DNA from: Cherax quadricarinatus
Lineage: Eukaryota > Arthropoda > Malacostraca > Decapoda > Parastacidae
Length of the DNA: 64,000 nt
Direction of reading: 5' to 3'
Assembly: GCF_038502225.1 (NCBI RefSeq)
Contig: NC_091357.1
Span: forward strand, 11,382,861-11,446,860
Shown: positions 42,726-52,784 of the stretch, one piece after another
How positions within the stretch are numbered: position 1 is the stretch's first letter
Layout: each line of letters starts with the position of its first letter
The notes under the pieces: generated by a model
What the model was told of the DNA's origin: nothing
The model's input: the letters and a program-made list of their open reading frames with translations, nothing else
The model's database searches: none
Translations under genes and position numbers: made by a program

Positions 42726-43960
42726 TCGGCTTCCTTAACTTGTTAATCTCACTCCAAAACTTTTTCTTATTTTCAACAAAATTTGTTGATAACATCTCAC
42801 CCACTCTCTCATTTGCTCTCTTTTTACATTGCTTCACCACTCTCTTAACATCTCTCTCTTTCTCCATATACTCTTCCCTCCTTGCATCACTTCTACTTTG
42901 TAAAAACTTCTCATATGCTAACTTTTACTCCCTTACTACTCTTTACATCATTATTCCACCAATCGCTCCTCTTCCCTCCCGCACCCACTTTCCTGTAACC
43001 ACAAACTTCTGCTGAACACTCTAACACTACATTTTTAAACCTACACCATACCTCTTCGACCCCATTGCCTATGCTCTCATTAGCCCATCTATCCTCCAAT
43101 AGCTGTTTATATCTTACCCTAACTGCCTCCTCTTTTAGTTTATAAACCTTCACCTCTCTCTTCCCTGATGCTTCTATTCTCCTTGTATCCCATCTACCTT
43201 TTACTCTCAGTGTAGCTACAACTAGAAAGTGATCTGATATATCTGTGGCCCCTCTATAAACATGTACATCCTGAAGTCTACTCAACAGTCTTTTATCTAC
43301 CAATACATAATCCAACAAACTACTGTCATTTCGCCCTACATCATATCTTGTATACTTATTTATCCTCTTTTTCTTAAAATACGTATTACCTATAACTAAA
43401 CCCCTTTCTATACAAAGTTCAATCAAAGGGCTCCCATTATCATTTACACCTGGCACCCCAAACTTACCTACCACACCCTCTCTAAAAGTTTCTCCTACTT
43501 TAGCATTCAGGTCCCCTACCACAATTACTCTCACTTGGTTCAAAGGCTCCTATACATTCACTTAACATCTCCCCAAATCTCTCTCTCTCTCTCTCTACAT
43601 TCCTCTCTTCTCCAGGTGCATACACGCTTATTATGACCCACTTTTCGCATCCAACCTTTACTTTAATCCACATAATTCTTGAATTTACACATTCATATTC
43701 TCTTTTCTCCTTCCATAACTGATCCTTCAACATTACTGCTACCCCTTCCTTTGCTCTAACTCTCTCAGATACTCCAGATTTAATCCCATTTATTTCCCCC
43801 TACCGAAACTCCCCTACCCCCTTCAGCTTTGTTTCGCTTAGGGCCAGGACATCCAACTTCTTTTCATTCGTAACATCAGCAATCATCTGTTTCTTGTCAT
43901 CCGCACTACATCCACGCACATTTAAGCATCCCAGTTTTATAAAGTTTTTCTTCTCTTTTT
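42726..43960 (-). pseudogene. RTE endonuclease domain, frameshifted
   Basis: Three frames together show the N-terminus (SETKLKGVGEF, about 43,835), VIISVYAPGEERN and FGEMLSECIGAF. These are followed by VIVVGDLNAKVGE (the GD-N box), LLDYVLVDKRLL and ATDISDHFLVVATL (SDH box). The linker ends KKKFWSEINKLRKPRE at 42,726, where the inverted LINE copy is inserted. Frame changes lie near 43,530 and 43,740 and a CT-repeat is inside. Confidence 0.85.
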
Positions 43961-44345
43961 TAGTAAATGTCTACAGGAGAAGGGGTTACTAGCCCATCGC
44001 TCCCGGCATTTTAGTCGCCTCATACGACACGCATGGCTTACGGAGGAAAGATTCTTTTCCGCTTCCCCATGGACAATAGAAGAAATAAAGAAGAACAAGA
44101 GCTATTTAGAAAAAGGAGAAAAACCTAGATGTATGTACGTATATATATATGCATGTGCGTGTCTGTGAAGTGTGACCAAAGTGTAAGTAGGAGTAGCAAG
44201 ATATCCCTGTTATCTAGCGTGTTTGAGACAGAAAAAGAAACCAGCAATCCTACCATCATGCAAAACAGTTACAGGTTTCTGTTTCACAGTCATCTGGCAG
44301 GACGGTAGTACTTCCCTGGGTGGATGCTGTCTACCAACCTACTAC

Positions 44346-45173
44346 CATCAAGGGCCACCATCAAGGACCTGATTAGACTGTAACGAGTCAGCTCAGCAGA
44401 AATTGTTGCTTGTGTATAGGATCCCATAGCAGGGTGTAACAAGGTATGCAGTAGGAAACAAGACCATGCACCAATCTGTTCAGGGATATAGGAATGCCTG
44501 AAGCTTGTATGAATGCACATCATAGTAGCACATGAGGCCACATCTCGAGGAGTGATTTCCTGACTGATGCCTGGCAGCCTAGATTATTTAAGTTTCTAAC
44601 AATCACACAAAACTCAGCATCTATAGCCAAATTGATTTTGCCCAACCATTAGGCGACATAATGAATATATGTATACTGCAGTGGGCCAATTGGCCCATAA
44701 TAGGCAGGGTCTTCCCAATTTCAAGCCCTATTTCTGATCAATGACCTGAATTGCACCTAATTACTCTATTAATGACTAAGTGGCAGCACTTTTCATTCAG
44801 TGAATATCTTGATTGTGCACATCTGTCTCAGTCCCACATTACATAGTTTTGTAACGTCAAATTGTTTCTGAACAGGGGTCTGGGGGTCCACATGGAATGC
44901 CACGCACTTGTAACATTTGCCTCTCTTGGCTCTAGTAGTTTCACTTTTTCACTGTGTAGGCCTTCACACCTGTTTGCATGTTACTCTAGCGACCCCCTCC
45001 CCCACTACCTGATGTTGAGAGTACAATTTGAAAGGCTAAAGCAAGCCTTTAATTGGACAATACTTTGCTCATGAGAGCTTTTTAAGTTATCCAGAAGAAT
45101 ACAAACCACCTATTAATCCCCCTTCATATGAGGTACTGTAGAGTTTTTAAATCTTTTCTGGGACACATGTTGA
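44346..45173. other. No gene seen
   Basis: The stretch left of the tRNA-type SINE has no coding frame with support. A phrase near 44,682-44,712 (GGGCCAATTGGCCCATAATA) resembles the 3' UTR of the LINE at 20.4 kb and may be a small fragment of it. Confidence 0.3.
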
Positions 45174-45465
45174 AGTGGCCTGGTGGCTAAAGCTCTCGCT
45201 TCACACATGGAGGGCCCGGGTTCGATTCCCGGCAGGTGGAAACATTGCAACACGTTTCCTTACACCTGTTGTCCTGTTCACCTAGCAGCAAATAGGTACC
45301 TGGGTGTTAGTCGACTGGTGTAGGTTGCATCCTGGGGGACAAGATTGAGGACCCCAATGGAAATAACTTAGTCCTCGATGACGCACTGACTTTCTTGGGT
45401 TATCCTGGGTGGCTAACCCTCCGGGGTTAAAAATCTGAACGAAATCTTATTCTTACCTCCCTTAT
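45174..45465 (+). mobile_element. tRNA-derived SINE, second copy
   Basis: It has the same head (GCCTGGTGGCTAAAGCTC, then GGGTTCGATTCCCGG) and the same body as 22,081-22,376. The tail is ATCTTATTCTTACC. The B box here, GGTTCGATTCC, fits the pol III consensus better than the other copy. Confidence 0.88.
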
Positions 45466-46000
45466 CTATGGCAGGTGTGTCCCAGGTATTGTGAACCCAG
45501 TGGGTTCACAGCACCTGAGTTAGTGAGGAGTAGCAGATAATGTCAGATGAATGGGATCCACTAGTGAAAGGTCATGGTAAACAGTTGTTAGCAATACACT
45601 TTGGGAAGACATCCCCTGTACCAAGATTTCATGGTGTTGCTGTCACACTGTTATTTACTGTGAAAAACATGAACACCTGAATTGGAGAGGTACTTGACTC
45701 ATTACCAAAAGGCTAATTAAGAAGATCCTTGGAAGTAATCATTGAAACACTTTAGAACAAAAATCAGGCACCTTCAACATCACTAACCCCCCTAGCCCAA
45801 TTCATCCTACATGGCAGAGACCTGCATGTGGCCAGGTGAGGCTCCTGCTTTCAACACTGAGACTTGATCCAGTAACCTAGCTTTTAAACACTACACTTTA
45901 CAGGAAGGTGTGTTAATGAGCATTTTAAGTCTGCATGACATGTAAAGGCTCGACTGTGAATAAAAACATTGTGCAAGTTAAGGTTTTGCCTGCTAGCACT
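45466..46000. other. No gene seen
   Basis: There is no recognisable feature between the SINE and the Tigger-type end at 46,003. Confidence 0.3.
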
Positions 46001-46002
46001 GT

Positions 46003-46085
46003 ACAGTGGAACCTCCGTACTCGAACAGCTCCCTGCTCGAGCAATTCGGTATTTGAACTCTTTGTTCTAAAAAAATTGCTCGGTA
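46003..46085. mobile_element. Tigger-type MITE, one end only
   Basis: TACAGTGGAACCTCCGTACT and the following 'cgaacagctc' are a Tigger-type terminal repeat. The other end is missing and the sequence runs into an I-type LINE fragment. Confidence 0.5.
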
Positions 46086-46480
46086 GTAGACCGTTTGCTG
46101 GCCTTCTTGTCATCAGTACCAAGGTTGGGAGATGACACACTCCTGCCTTCGCATTGGGTACACTCGTCTTGCTCACGGGTATCTCGTGGAGAGGCGCTCT
46201 GTTCCATTGAGAATTGTCTGGTTCCAATTTCAATTTCCAATATTCTGTTAAACTCTCCTGTCTATCAACGAGCACACAGAATTTTCCTCTGTCGTCATCA
46301 TTGCTCATAAACACCCTTACTTTATATTCCTTCCTCACTGACGGGCCCCACCTTTGACACACTCCCTTTAGCACTCCTCACAGTCCTTTCTAACTCTCCT
46401 CTGTTATCCTCTCCACCCTTGCTACTCTGATTCTGCACTACCCCCTGACCTGCTGTTGCTGTATGACTCTCATGGGTCAT
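46086..46480 (+). mobile_element. I-type LINE 3' fragment, diverged
   Basis: It is collinear with 185-660 and 47,340-47,700: CTTCTTGTCATCAGT, GAGGTTGGGAGA-like, TCTATCAACGAGCACAC. It ends with a SINE/LINE-like tail phrase, TCATGGGTCATACAGC. It is the most decayed copy of the family here. Confidence 0.7.
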
Positions 46481-46969
46481 ACAGCATTGTACTACAAAAT
46501 ATAAATTTCCTCTTCCCACCTGCACTCACCCTTGTGTACTCACAAACTTCTGCCCCCACACACTAGCACTGCATTCTTAAATTTATCCCTAGTGCTTTCT
46601 TTGATTAACAATAATTAAATTTATCCCACTTAAGATGGGTTTAAAACTAAAGATTATATTATCCCACCTAGGTGTCAGTTCCAATTTTATTCAAAATCAT
46701 TATACACAAATGATTGTTTTAATAACAGTATCCAATTTTTCAAAACAAGACATGCCCAGTATTAGGATCTTTTATTGAAACATTGTGCTAAGAATTCTAA
46801 AATATCCAAATACAGCATGTCATTTTTTTGTATTTCAGTATTTTGTACAATTTATCCAGTGTCCAGACTGATAACTGCTTCTACGAAGTCCTTCCTATAC
46901 AAGAGAAAAAGGTATTTATTGAAGTGGTATGAATAGTATACAATAAAAATATTTCTTTGAAAGCAGATA
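46481..46969. other. AT-rich DNA, no gene seen
   Basis: No recognisable feature. The right end (AAGCAGATA, about 46,963) resembles AACAGCAGATG after the tail at 55,590 and may be a decayed target duplication of the + strand LINE copy. Confidence 0.3.
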
Positions 46970-47738
46970 CTTATTCGTATTGCATCTATGCCTGTGTCAT
47001 CATTTGTGGTTGTCTCAGACTCCCTTAGTGCTCTACAGGCTATACGGAAATTTGATACACCTCACCCCCTAGGTCTCCATATCCAACTTTGGCTACGCCG
47101 TATCTCTACCAAGCATAAAGATATTGTTTTTTGTTGGGTCCCTGGTCATGTTGACATACAGGGCAATGAACAGGCAGACACTGCTGGCAGTCAGCAGTAC
47201 ATGACCTACCAATTTCATATAGAGGTGTTCCATTTCCGGACTGTTTTGCTGTAATAGCTACCTACCTTCACACCCGTTGGCAACAACGTTGGTCAATTCT
47301 TCTCGGTAGCAAACTTCATTCTATTAAACCGAGCATAGGTTACTGGCCGTCTTCTTGTCATCAGTGCCGAGGTTGGGAGACTACTCTCCCGCCTTCGCAT
47401 TGGCCACACTCGTCTTACTCGTAGGTATCTCATGGAGAGGCGCCCTGTTCCTCTCTGTGAGCAGTGTCAAGTTCCAGTATCGATTAGCCACATTCTGTTT
47501 GACTGCCCTCTCTATCAACGAGCACACGGAATTTACCTCTGTCGTCGTCTCCGCTCTACTACTCTCTCTTTACCTTCCCTTCTTGCTGATGGACCCTCCT
47601 TTAATCCTGACTCTCTCATTGACTTCTTGACAACAACTGATTTACTCCACAAACTCTGATGATGATGATACCTTTCGCACTCCCCTCAGCCCTTTCTACG
47701 TCAATCTCTTGCTGCTCTCTACCCTTTCACCATCCACT
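46970..47738 (+). mobile_element. I-type LINE, older + strand copy, left half
   Basis: 5'-truncated copy starting in RNase H (MPVSSFVVVSDSLSALQAI, VPGHVDIQGNEQADTA). It is interrupted at 47,738 by the full-length - strand copy and continues at 55,459-55,590 with its 3' end and TAA-rich tail. The protein frame is broken near 47,190. Confidence 0.88.
47727..47738 (+). repeat. Target-site duplication, left (12 bp)
   Basis: TCACCATCCACT lies directly before the TAA tail (- strand) of the full-length LINE and is repeated at 55,447-55,458. The uninterrupted family member at 573-588 shows the empty site CTTTCACCATCCACTG. Confidence 0.9.
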
Positions 47739-48064
47739 ATTATTATTATAATCAAAAAGAAGCGCTAAGCCACAAGGGCTATACAGCGCTGCAGGGTAGG
47801 GAAGGAAGCGAGGGTATTGGATGGCAGAAGGGAGGAGGGATGATCAGTAGGTTACAGAAAACAGCGGGGCAGGGGATAGTACGGGGGTAGAGGGTAGCAA
47901 GAGATTGAAGTAGAAAGGGCTGAAGGTATCAGAATTTGTGAAGTAAGTCAGTTGTTGTCAAAAAGTCAATGAGAGAGTCTGGATGAAAGGTGGGTCCATC
48001 AGCGAGAAGGGAAGGTAGAGAGAGCAGCAGAGCGAAGACGACGACGGAGGTAAATTCTGCGTGC

Positions 48065-49690
48065 TCATTGATAAAGTGGGCAGTCCAACAGAATGTGGCT
48101 GACTGATAATGGAACTTGGTAATTCTCACAGAGAGCAGCAGGGCGCCTCTCCATGAGATATCCATGAGTAAGACGAGTATGGCCAATGCGAAGACGGGAG
48201 AGAGTAGTCTCCCAACCTCGACACTGGTGATAAGAAGACGGCCAGTAACCTATACTCGGTTTAATAGATTGAAGTTTGTTGCCGAGCATAGTAGACGAAC
48301 GTTGTTGCCAACGGGTGTGAAGTTGGGAAGATATTGCAGCAAAATAGTCCGTAAATGGAATACCTCTACATGAAACTGGTAGGTCATGTACTGCTGACCG
48401 CGCAGCAGTGTCTGCCTGTTCATTGCCCTGTACGTCAACATGACCAGGGACCCAACAAAAAACAATATCTTTATGCTTGGTAAAGATGCGGCGTAGCCAA
48501 AGTTGGATACGGAGGACTAAGGGGTGAGGTGTATCAAATTTCTGTATAGCCTGTAAAGCACTAAGGGAGTCTGAGACAACCACAAATGATGACACAGGCA
48601 TAGATGCAATACGGATAAGTGCTGTAAGGATGGCATACAATTCAGCAGTAAAAATACTAGCTGAAGATAGTAAATGCCCTTGTACGACGCTGTCCGGAAA
48701 CACTGCTGCGAATCCTACGCCGTCAGAAGACTTAGAGCCATCTGTGTACACAGCAATGGCATGAGAATGAGAGTGAAAGTGGTCAAGAAAAAGAGAGCGG
48801 GAAGCGACCGTAGACAGTTGGGCTTTCGAGCAAGGGAGAGAGAAAGAACAGACTCGAACAGCTGGAACTTCCCAGGGGGGTAGGGAAAAGTGAGATGCTA
48901 CATGTACATAGAAAGGTGGTAATTGAAGAGAAGACAAGAGTGAATGAAGGCGAAGAGTGAAGGGACGGAGTAAACAGGGGCGGCGAACAAATAAAGAATG
49001 TCTACTAATATCAGTGACCATTCTATAAATGGAAGGATTGCGGAGATCATGAGAGCGTACATAGTAGCGAAGGCAATGGGCATCACGGCGATCGGATAAG
49101 GATGGAACGTTCGCTTCTGCATAGAGGCTCTCGACTGGGGAAGAGCGAAAAGCGCCAAGGCATAAACGTAATCCTTGGTGATGAATGGGGTTAAGGCTAG
49201 AGAGAGTAGCAGGAGATGCCGCTGAATAGATCTGGTCACCATAATCAAGTTTCGATAAAATAAGGGTGGAATGTAGGCGAAGGAGGGTTCGACGATCAGC
49301 TCCCCATGAAAGATGAGCAAGGGTTTTAAGAAGATTCAGCCGGCTGTGACAAGTTGCCTTCAGAGAGGTAATGTGAGGTTTCCAGGACAAACTACGATCA
49401 AAGAGGAGGCCCAGAAACTTGACTGTATCACATTCAGGGATACGGGAGCCATAGAGGTACAAAGGATGATCGGAGATGACAGAGCGTCTAGTGAAAGTAA
49501 TTTGGTGGGTTTTAGTGCTGGAAAATTTAAACCCACGTGTGGTGGCCCAATTGGAAACACGGTCGACTGCATGCTGGAGAGAAACTGTAATAAGGTGACA
49601 GTCAGCGCCTGCACAGGCAATAGCGAAGTCATCAACATAGTGATGACCAAATATTTGATGGAAGACTAGAGGCCAAATCATTAATAGCAA
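48065..49690 (-). CDS. I-type LINE ORF2: RT palm/thumb and RNase H (long open frame)
   Basis: This frame of 541 residues begins in the RT active-site region (HHYVDDFAIACAGAD; YVDD is the catalytic box). It runs through the thumb (TVKFLGLLFDRSLSWKPHI), a linker (FRSSPVESLYAEANVPSL) and RNase H. RNase H catalytic residues are visible: the Asp of VYTDGSKSSDGVG, the Glu of FTAELYAIL, the Asp of VVVSDSLSALQ and the Asp of GNEQADTAA. A C-terminal Cys/His block follows (CENYQVPLSVSHILLDCP), and the frame ends shortly after. The upstream RT (finger) part lies in other frames at 51,400-50,880, beyond the MITE. ATG 49,690 is not the true start. Confidence 0.9.
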   Translation of the reverse strand: MLLMIWPLVFHQIFGHHYVDDFAIACAGADCHLITVSLQHAVDRVSNWATTRGFKFSSTKTHQITFTRRSVISDHPLYLYGSRIPECDTVKFLGLLFDRSLSWKPHITSLKATCHSRLNLLKTLAHLSWGADRRTLLRLHSTLILSKLDYGDQIYSAASPATLSSLNPIHHQGLRLCLGAFRSSPVESLYAEANVPSLSDRRDAHCLRYYVRSHDLRNPSIYRMVTDISRHSLFVRRPCLLRPFTLRLHSLLSSLQLPPFYVHVASHFSLPPWEVPAVRVCSFSLPCSKAQLSTVASRSLFLDHFHSHSHAIAVYTDGSKSSDGVGFAAVFPDSVVQGHLLSSASIFTAELYAILTALIRIASMPVSSFVVVSDSLSALQAIQKFDTPHPLVLRIQLWLRRIFTKHKDIVFCWVPGHVDVQGNEQADTAARSAVHDLPVSCRGIPFTDYFAAISSQLHTRWQQRSSTMLGNKLQSIKPSIGYWPSSYHQCRGWETTLSRLRIGHTRLTHGYLMERRPAALCENYQVPLSVSHILLDCPLYQ

Positions 49691-49806
49691 GGAGAAAAAG
49701 TGTTGTGCTCAGAACACATCCCTGGGGGACACCTTCAGCTTGGATAAAGTCCGGGGAGAGCACATTATTAACCCGAACACGGAAATGCCTGTCAGTTAAA
49801 AAGTTC

Positions 49807-50882
49807 TTAACCCTTTGAGGGTTTTCGTCGTACTAGTACGTCTTACGCGTGGGGGTTTTTGACGTACTAGTACTCATAAATTCTAGCGGCCTCAAACCTA
49901 GTGGGAGGAAGCTGGTAGGCCTTCATATGAAAGAATGGGTCTGTGGTCAGTGTGCACAGTCTAAAAAAAATCCTGCAGCACACAGTGCATAATGAGAAAA
50001 AAAAACTTTGACCATTTTTTTTTAATAAATCAGCGACTTTGCAGTGTATTTTCGTATGGTATTTATTGTTGTATTCTAGTTTTCTTGGTCTCGTTTTATA
50101 GAATGGAAGACATATTACAAAAATTGAGATGATTTTGACTGGTTTTACAAAGAAAGGTGCCTTGAAATTGAGCTCAAAATAGCAGAAATGTTCGATTTTT
50201 ACCAAACTTCAAAAGTAAACAAATCGTGCCAAGCGTGCAATACACGTCAACTGGTGAGTCTAATATTCTTTCACAAGTGAACCAATAATATTTATACCAT
50301 TTTTTACACTAATGCAGTAGTCTGCATAACAGTAAATCTTATATTTTTTGTGAAAATAAAAATTCAAAGTGGAAAGCAAAAGAATATAAGAGGGGCTATG
50401 AGACATGACTAATGACTAGAGGAAATGTCATTTTAGTGCCAGGAATGTCTTTCTTGTTTATTCTGGACCCTATTCGGAAATTGGCATCTTTTGAAATTTG
50501 TGAAATTGGCAAAATTGCTAAATTCTGACCACTGGACTGGATAGTTAAATTTCATAAATGAGTGGTTTCTTGCACCCATTCGATAGAAAAAATGTAGTTC
50601 TAGCAAAATATTCATGTTTTTTGTCGACTAGTACAGTGAAATTGGCCGAAAATGGGGCTCAAAGTGTGCAAAATCGCCGATGCGTAAACATCGCCGAGAC
50701 CGCTAACTTTGCGAGAGCATAATTCCGTAAGTTTTCTATCAAATTTCAAACTTTTGGTGTCTTTATGATCGGGAAAAGATTCTCTATCTTTTCATAAGAG
50801 AAAATAATTTTTTTTTTTTTTTAAATTTGGCCGACCCTGAGAACGAGTTTCGGAGAGGGCCTGTCGACCCTCAAAGGGTTAA
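49807..50882. mobile_element. TTAA-flanked MITE (piggyBac type), copy C
   Basis: TTAA at 49,807-49,810 and 50,879-50,882 flank 1,068 bp with CCCTTTGAGGGT ends. It is very similar along its whole length to the copy at 33,828-34,899. It sits in the RT part of the I-type LINE, between SHSLGLRGNLPSFL and NFLTDRHFRVRVN (- strand). Confidence 0.92.
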
Positions 50883-51640
50883 GGAAGGATGGTAGATTGC
50901 CTCGAAGGCCTAAGGAGTGGGCTTGGGCTAAAATATTATACCTCCAAGTTGTGTCATATGCCTTCTCAAGGTCAAAAAATATGGCAATAACTGAGTGGTT
51001 ATTCGCAAAGGCATTACGAACATACGTATCCAAGCGTAGTAAGGGGTCTATGGTAGAACGTCCCTTACGAAAGCCATATTGATGAGTGGAGAGACTGTTG
51101 TGTGTCTCTAAATACCACACTAAACGTCTATTTACTAGGCGTTCCATCACTTTGCAATGGGACGATAGTGGGAGGTTTCATGTCCCGTAGTGCCTGGTTT
51201 GCGGAAAGGGAGAACAAGGGCGGATTTCCACAGCTGTGGAAGAACTCCTTGTGACCAAATAAGATTGTAAAGGCGTAATAGGACTGCAAGGGCTGACTGA
51301 TGTAAATGTTGTAGCATACGAATATGAATGTCGTCGGGCCCAGCTGCCGATGATGGCAAGCTGAGAGTGTTGCCTCCAGTTCTTGAAGTGTAAAAGGCAC
51401 ATTATACTGTTCTTCTCTGAGAGAAGAAAAGTCCAAGGGTGCTAACTCTCTGGCAGACTTTGAGGAAAGAAATGAGGGGCATAGATGGAGTCCCTGAGAA
51501 ATGCGGACCAGATGATTGGCAATTTCATTGGCAACATCTAGTGGGTTTGCTATATCAACACCGGCAACCCGCAGAACAGGAGCCGGGTCAGGAGAATATT
51601 TACCACTCAGTTTTCGTACTTTTTTCCAGACTGCACTCAT
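50883..51640 (-). pseudogene. I-type LINE ORF2: RT finger region
   Basis: Frames from 51,640 show VWKKVRKLSGKYSPDPAPVL, then, shifted by one, PSSAAGPDDIHIRMLQHL and LPQLWKSALVLPFRKPG. After another shift, MMERLVNRRLVWYL, YGFRKGRSTIDPLL and IAIFFDLEKAYDTTWR (first catalytic Asp). The MITE starts soon after. At least two frameshifts lie near 51,375 and 51,150. Confidence 0.88.
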
Positions 51641-52745
51641 AGAGGAAGCAGAGGTGATGGTGGAGACATAATCTCACCAGCAAGTGCATTTAGCGTCATG
51701 GATGACACGGCGAGCGATCGCACGCTTCTGCTTAAAATCAACAAGTCTCTCTGTGGTTCTATTGTACCGGTACCTGCCCCATGCAGCGCGTTTCAAACGT
51801 ACTGCACGAGCACAAGAAGGAGACCACCAAGGCACGCATTTCTGAGAATGCCTGCCCGAAGTTTGGGGTATAGAATGAGAAGCTTCGGTTAAAACGGAGG
51901 ACGAGAAGAGGTGTAAAAGTTCATCGATGGAGGACGAAGAAGGAACCTCTCTAAAAACAGTTAGGTGTGAGTAAAGGTTCCAATTTGCCTGATCAAATTG
52001 CCAGCGTGGGATGCGAAGAGGTGGTGAATATGAAGGGGAAGTAAGAATGATTGGGAAATGATCGCTGTTATGTAAGTCCGGAAGAACAGACCAAGTGAAG
52101 TCTAATTTGGCGGAGGAAGAGCAGACTGAGTGATCGATGCAAGAGAGAGTGCGAGTCCGAGGATCAAAATGGGTGTGAGTACCTGTATTTAAAACATGGC
52201 CATCCAGCGAAATATTGCAGATCTATCGCCGAATGCCCAGTCTGTGGTGCCGATGACCATTCTAATATGGTGGGTGGCAAGAAAAGCCTCTAACTGAATG
52301 CCACGGGAATCACAGTGAGACCCCCCCCCAGAGGAAATGGTGGGCATTAAAATCACCAAGTAACAAAATCGGTGGTGGTAATGACGGAACAGGAAAGGCA
52401 ATATCCGGAATAGATAATGCCCGAGGAGAGAGATATAAAGAACAGAGCGTATACCACCTATGCAAGTGGATACGGGCTGCTGTGTAATGCAGCGAAGTAT
52501 GAACAAATAGCTGATGGTACGGAATATCAGTGCGTAGAAGAAGGGCACTTTCATTAAAGGTCCCATCAGGAAAAAGATCTGAAGAATACAATAAATTATA
52601 GCTTGAGATGGGAGAGATAACAGCAGAGTGTAATTTTGGTTCCTGTAAGCAAACACCAACAGGGGAAAACTGGGAGAGTAACATCTGAAGCTCACCTGAT
52701 TACCCCTGAGGCCGTGTATATTCCACTGTAAATAGGCCATGATTG
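51641..52745 (-). pseudogene. I-type LINE ORF2: AP-endonuclease region
   Basis: The region starts MAYLQWNIHGLRGN (QWN box). After a shift near 52,685 it reads VGVCLQEPKLHS (the Q-E-(T/P) box) and PPPILLLGDFNAHHFLWG (GDFN box). A run of C at 52,320-52,329 causes another shift. It ends with RTRTLSCIDHSVCSS and DLHNSDHFPI (SDH box). A 74-bp inverted piece of ORF1 is embedded at 52,196-52,277. Endonuclease motifs are otherwise complete. Confidence 0.85.
52196..52277 (+). repeat. Inverted 74-bp copy of the ORF1 zinc-knuckle region
   Basis: The + strand here reads HPAKYCRSIAECPVCGADD, identical to ORF1 residues encoded on the - strand at about 53,733-53,806. One substitution is seen (GCGAAAT for GCAAAAT, written on the same sense). 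It interrupts the endonuclease frame exactly between LEAFLATHH and NTGTHTHFDP. Confidence 0.85.
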
Positions 52746-52784
52746 GCAATGATAAAGATACCTGAAATCCGCAGGTAAGGGTTC

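Larger units (their letters stand above)
37225..44345 (-). mobile_element. RTE-clade LINE with three nested insertions
   Basis: On the - strand a 5' UTR (44,345-43,960) leads into the endonuclease (43,940-42,726). After the nested block 38,849-42,725 come the RT (38,848-37,280) and a short 3' end. The frame MDLSVKNRRGELL... at about 41,155 continues across a MITE and a Tigger derivative into VHVLGRWREYFEELL at 38,848, so the pieces belong to one copy. RTE elements have a single ORF with APE endonuclease and RT, as here. Confidence 0.85.

Noticed and set aside
52189..52310. Novel C-terminal domain on the LINE endonuclease (frame ending HIRMVIGTTDWAFGD...)
   Set aside because: The frame there reads the antisense of an inverted ORF1 fragment, so it is not a domain.
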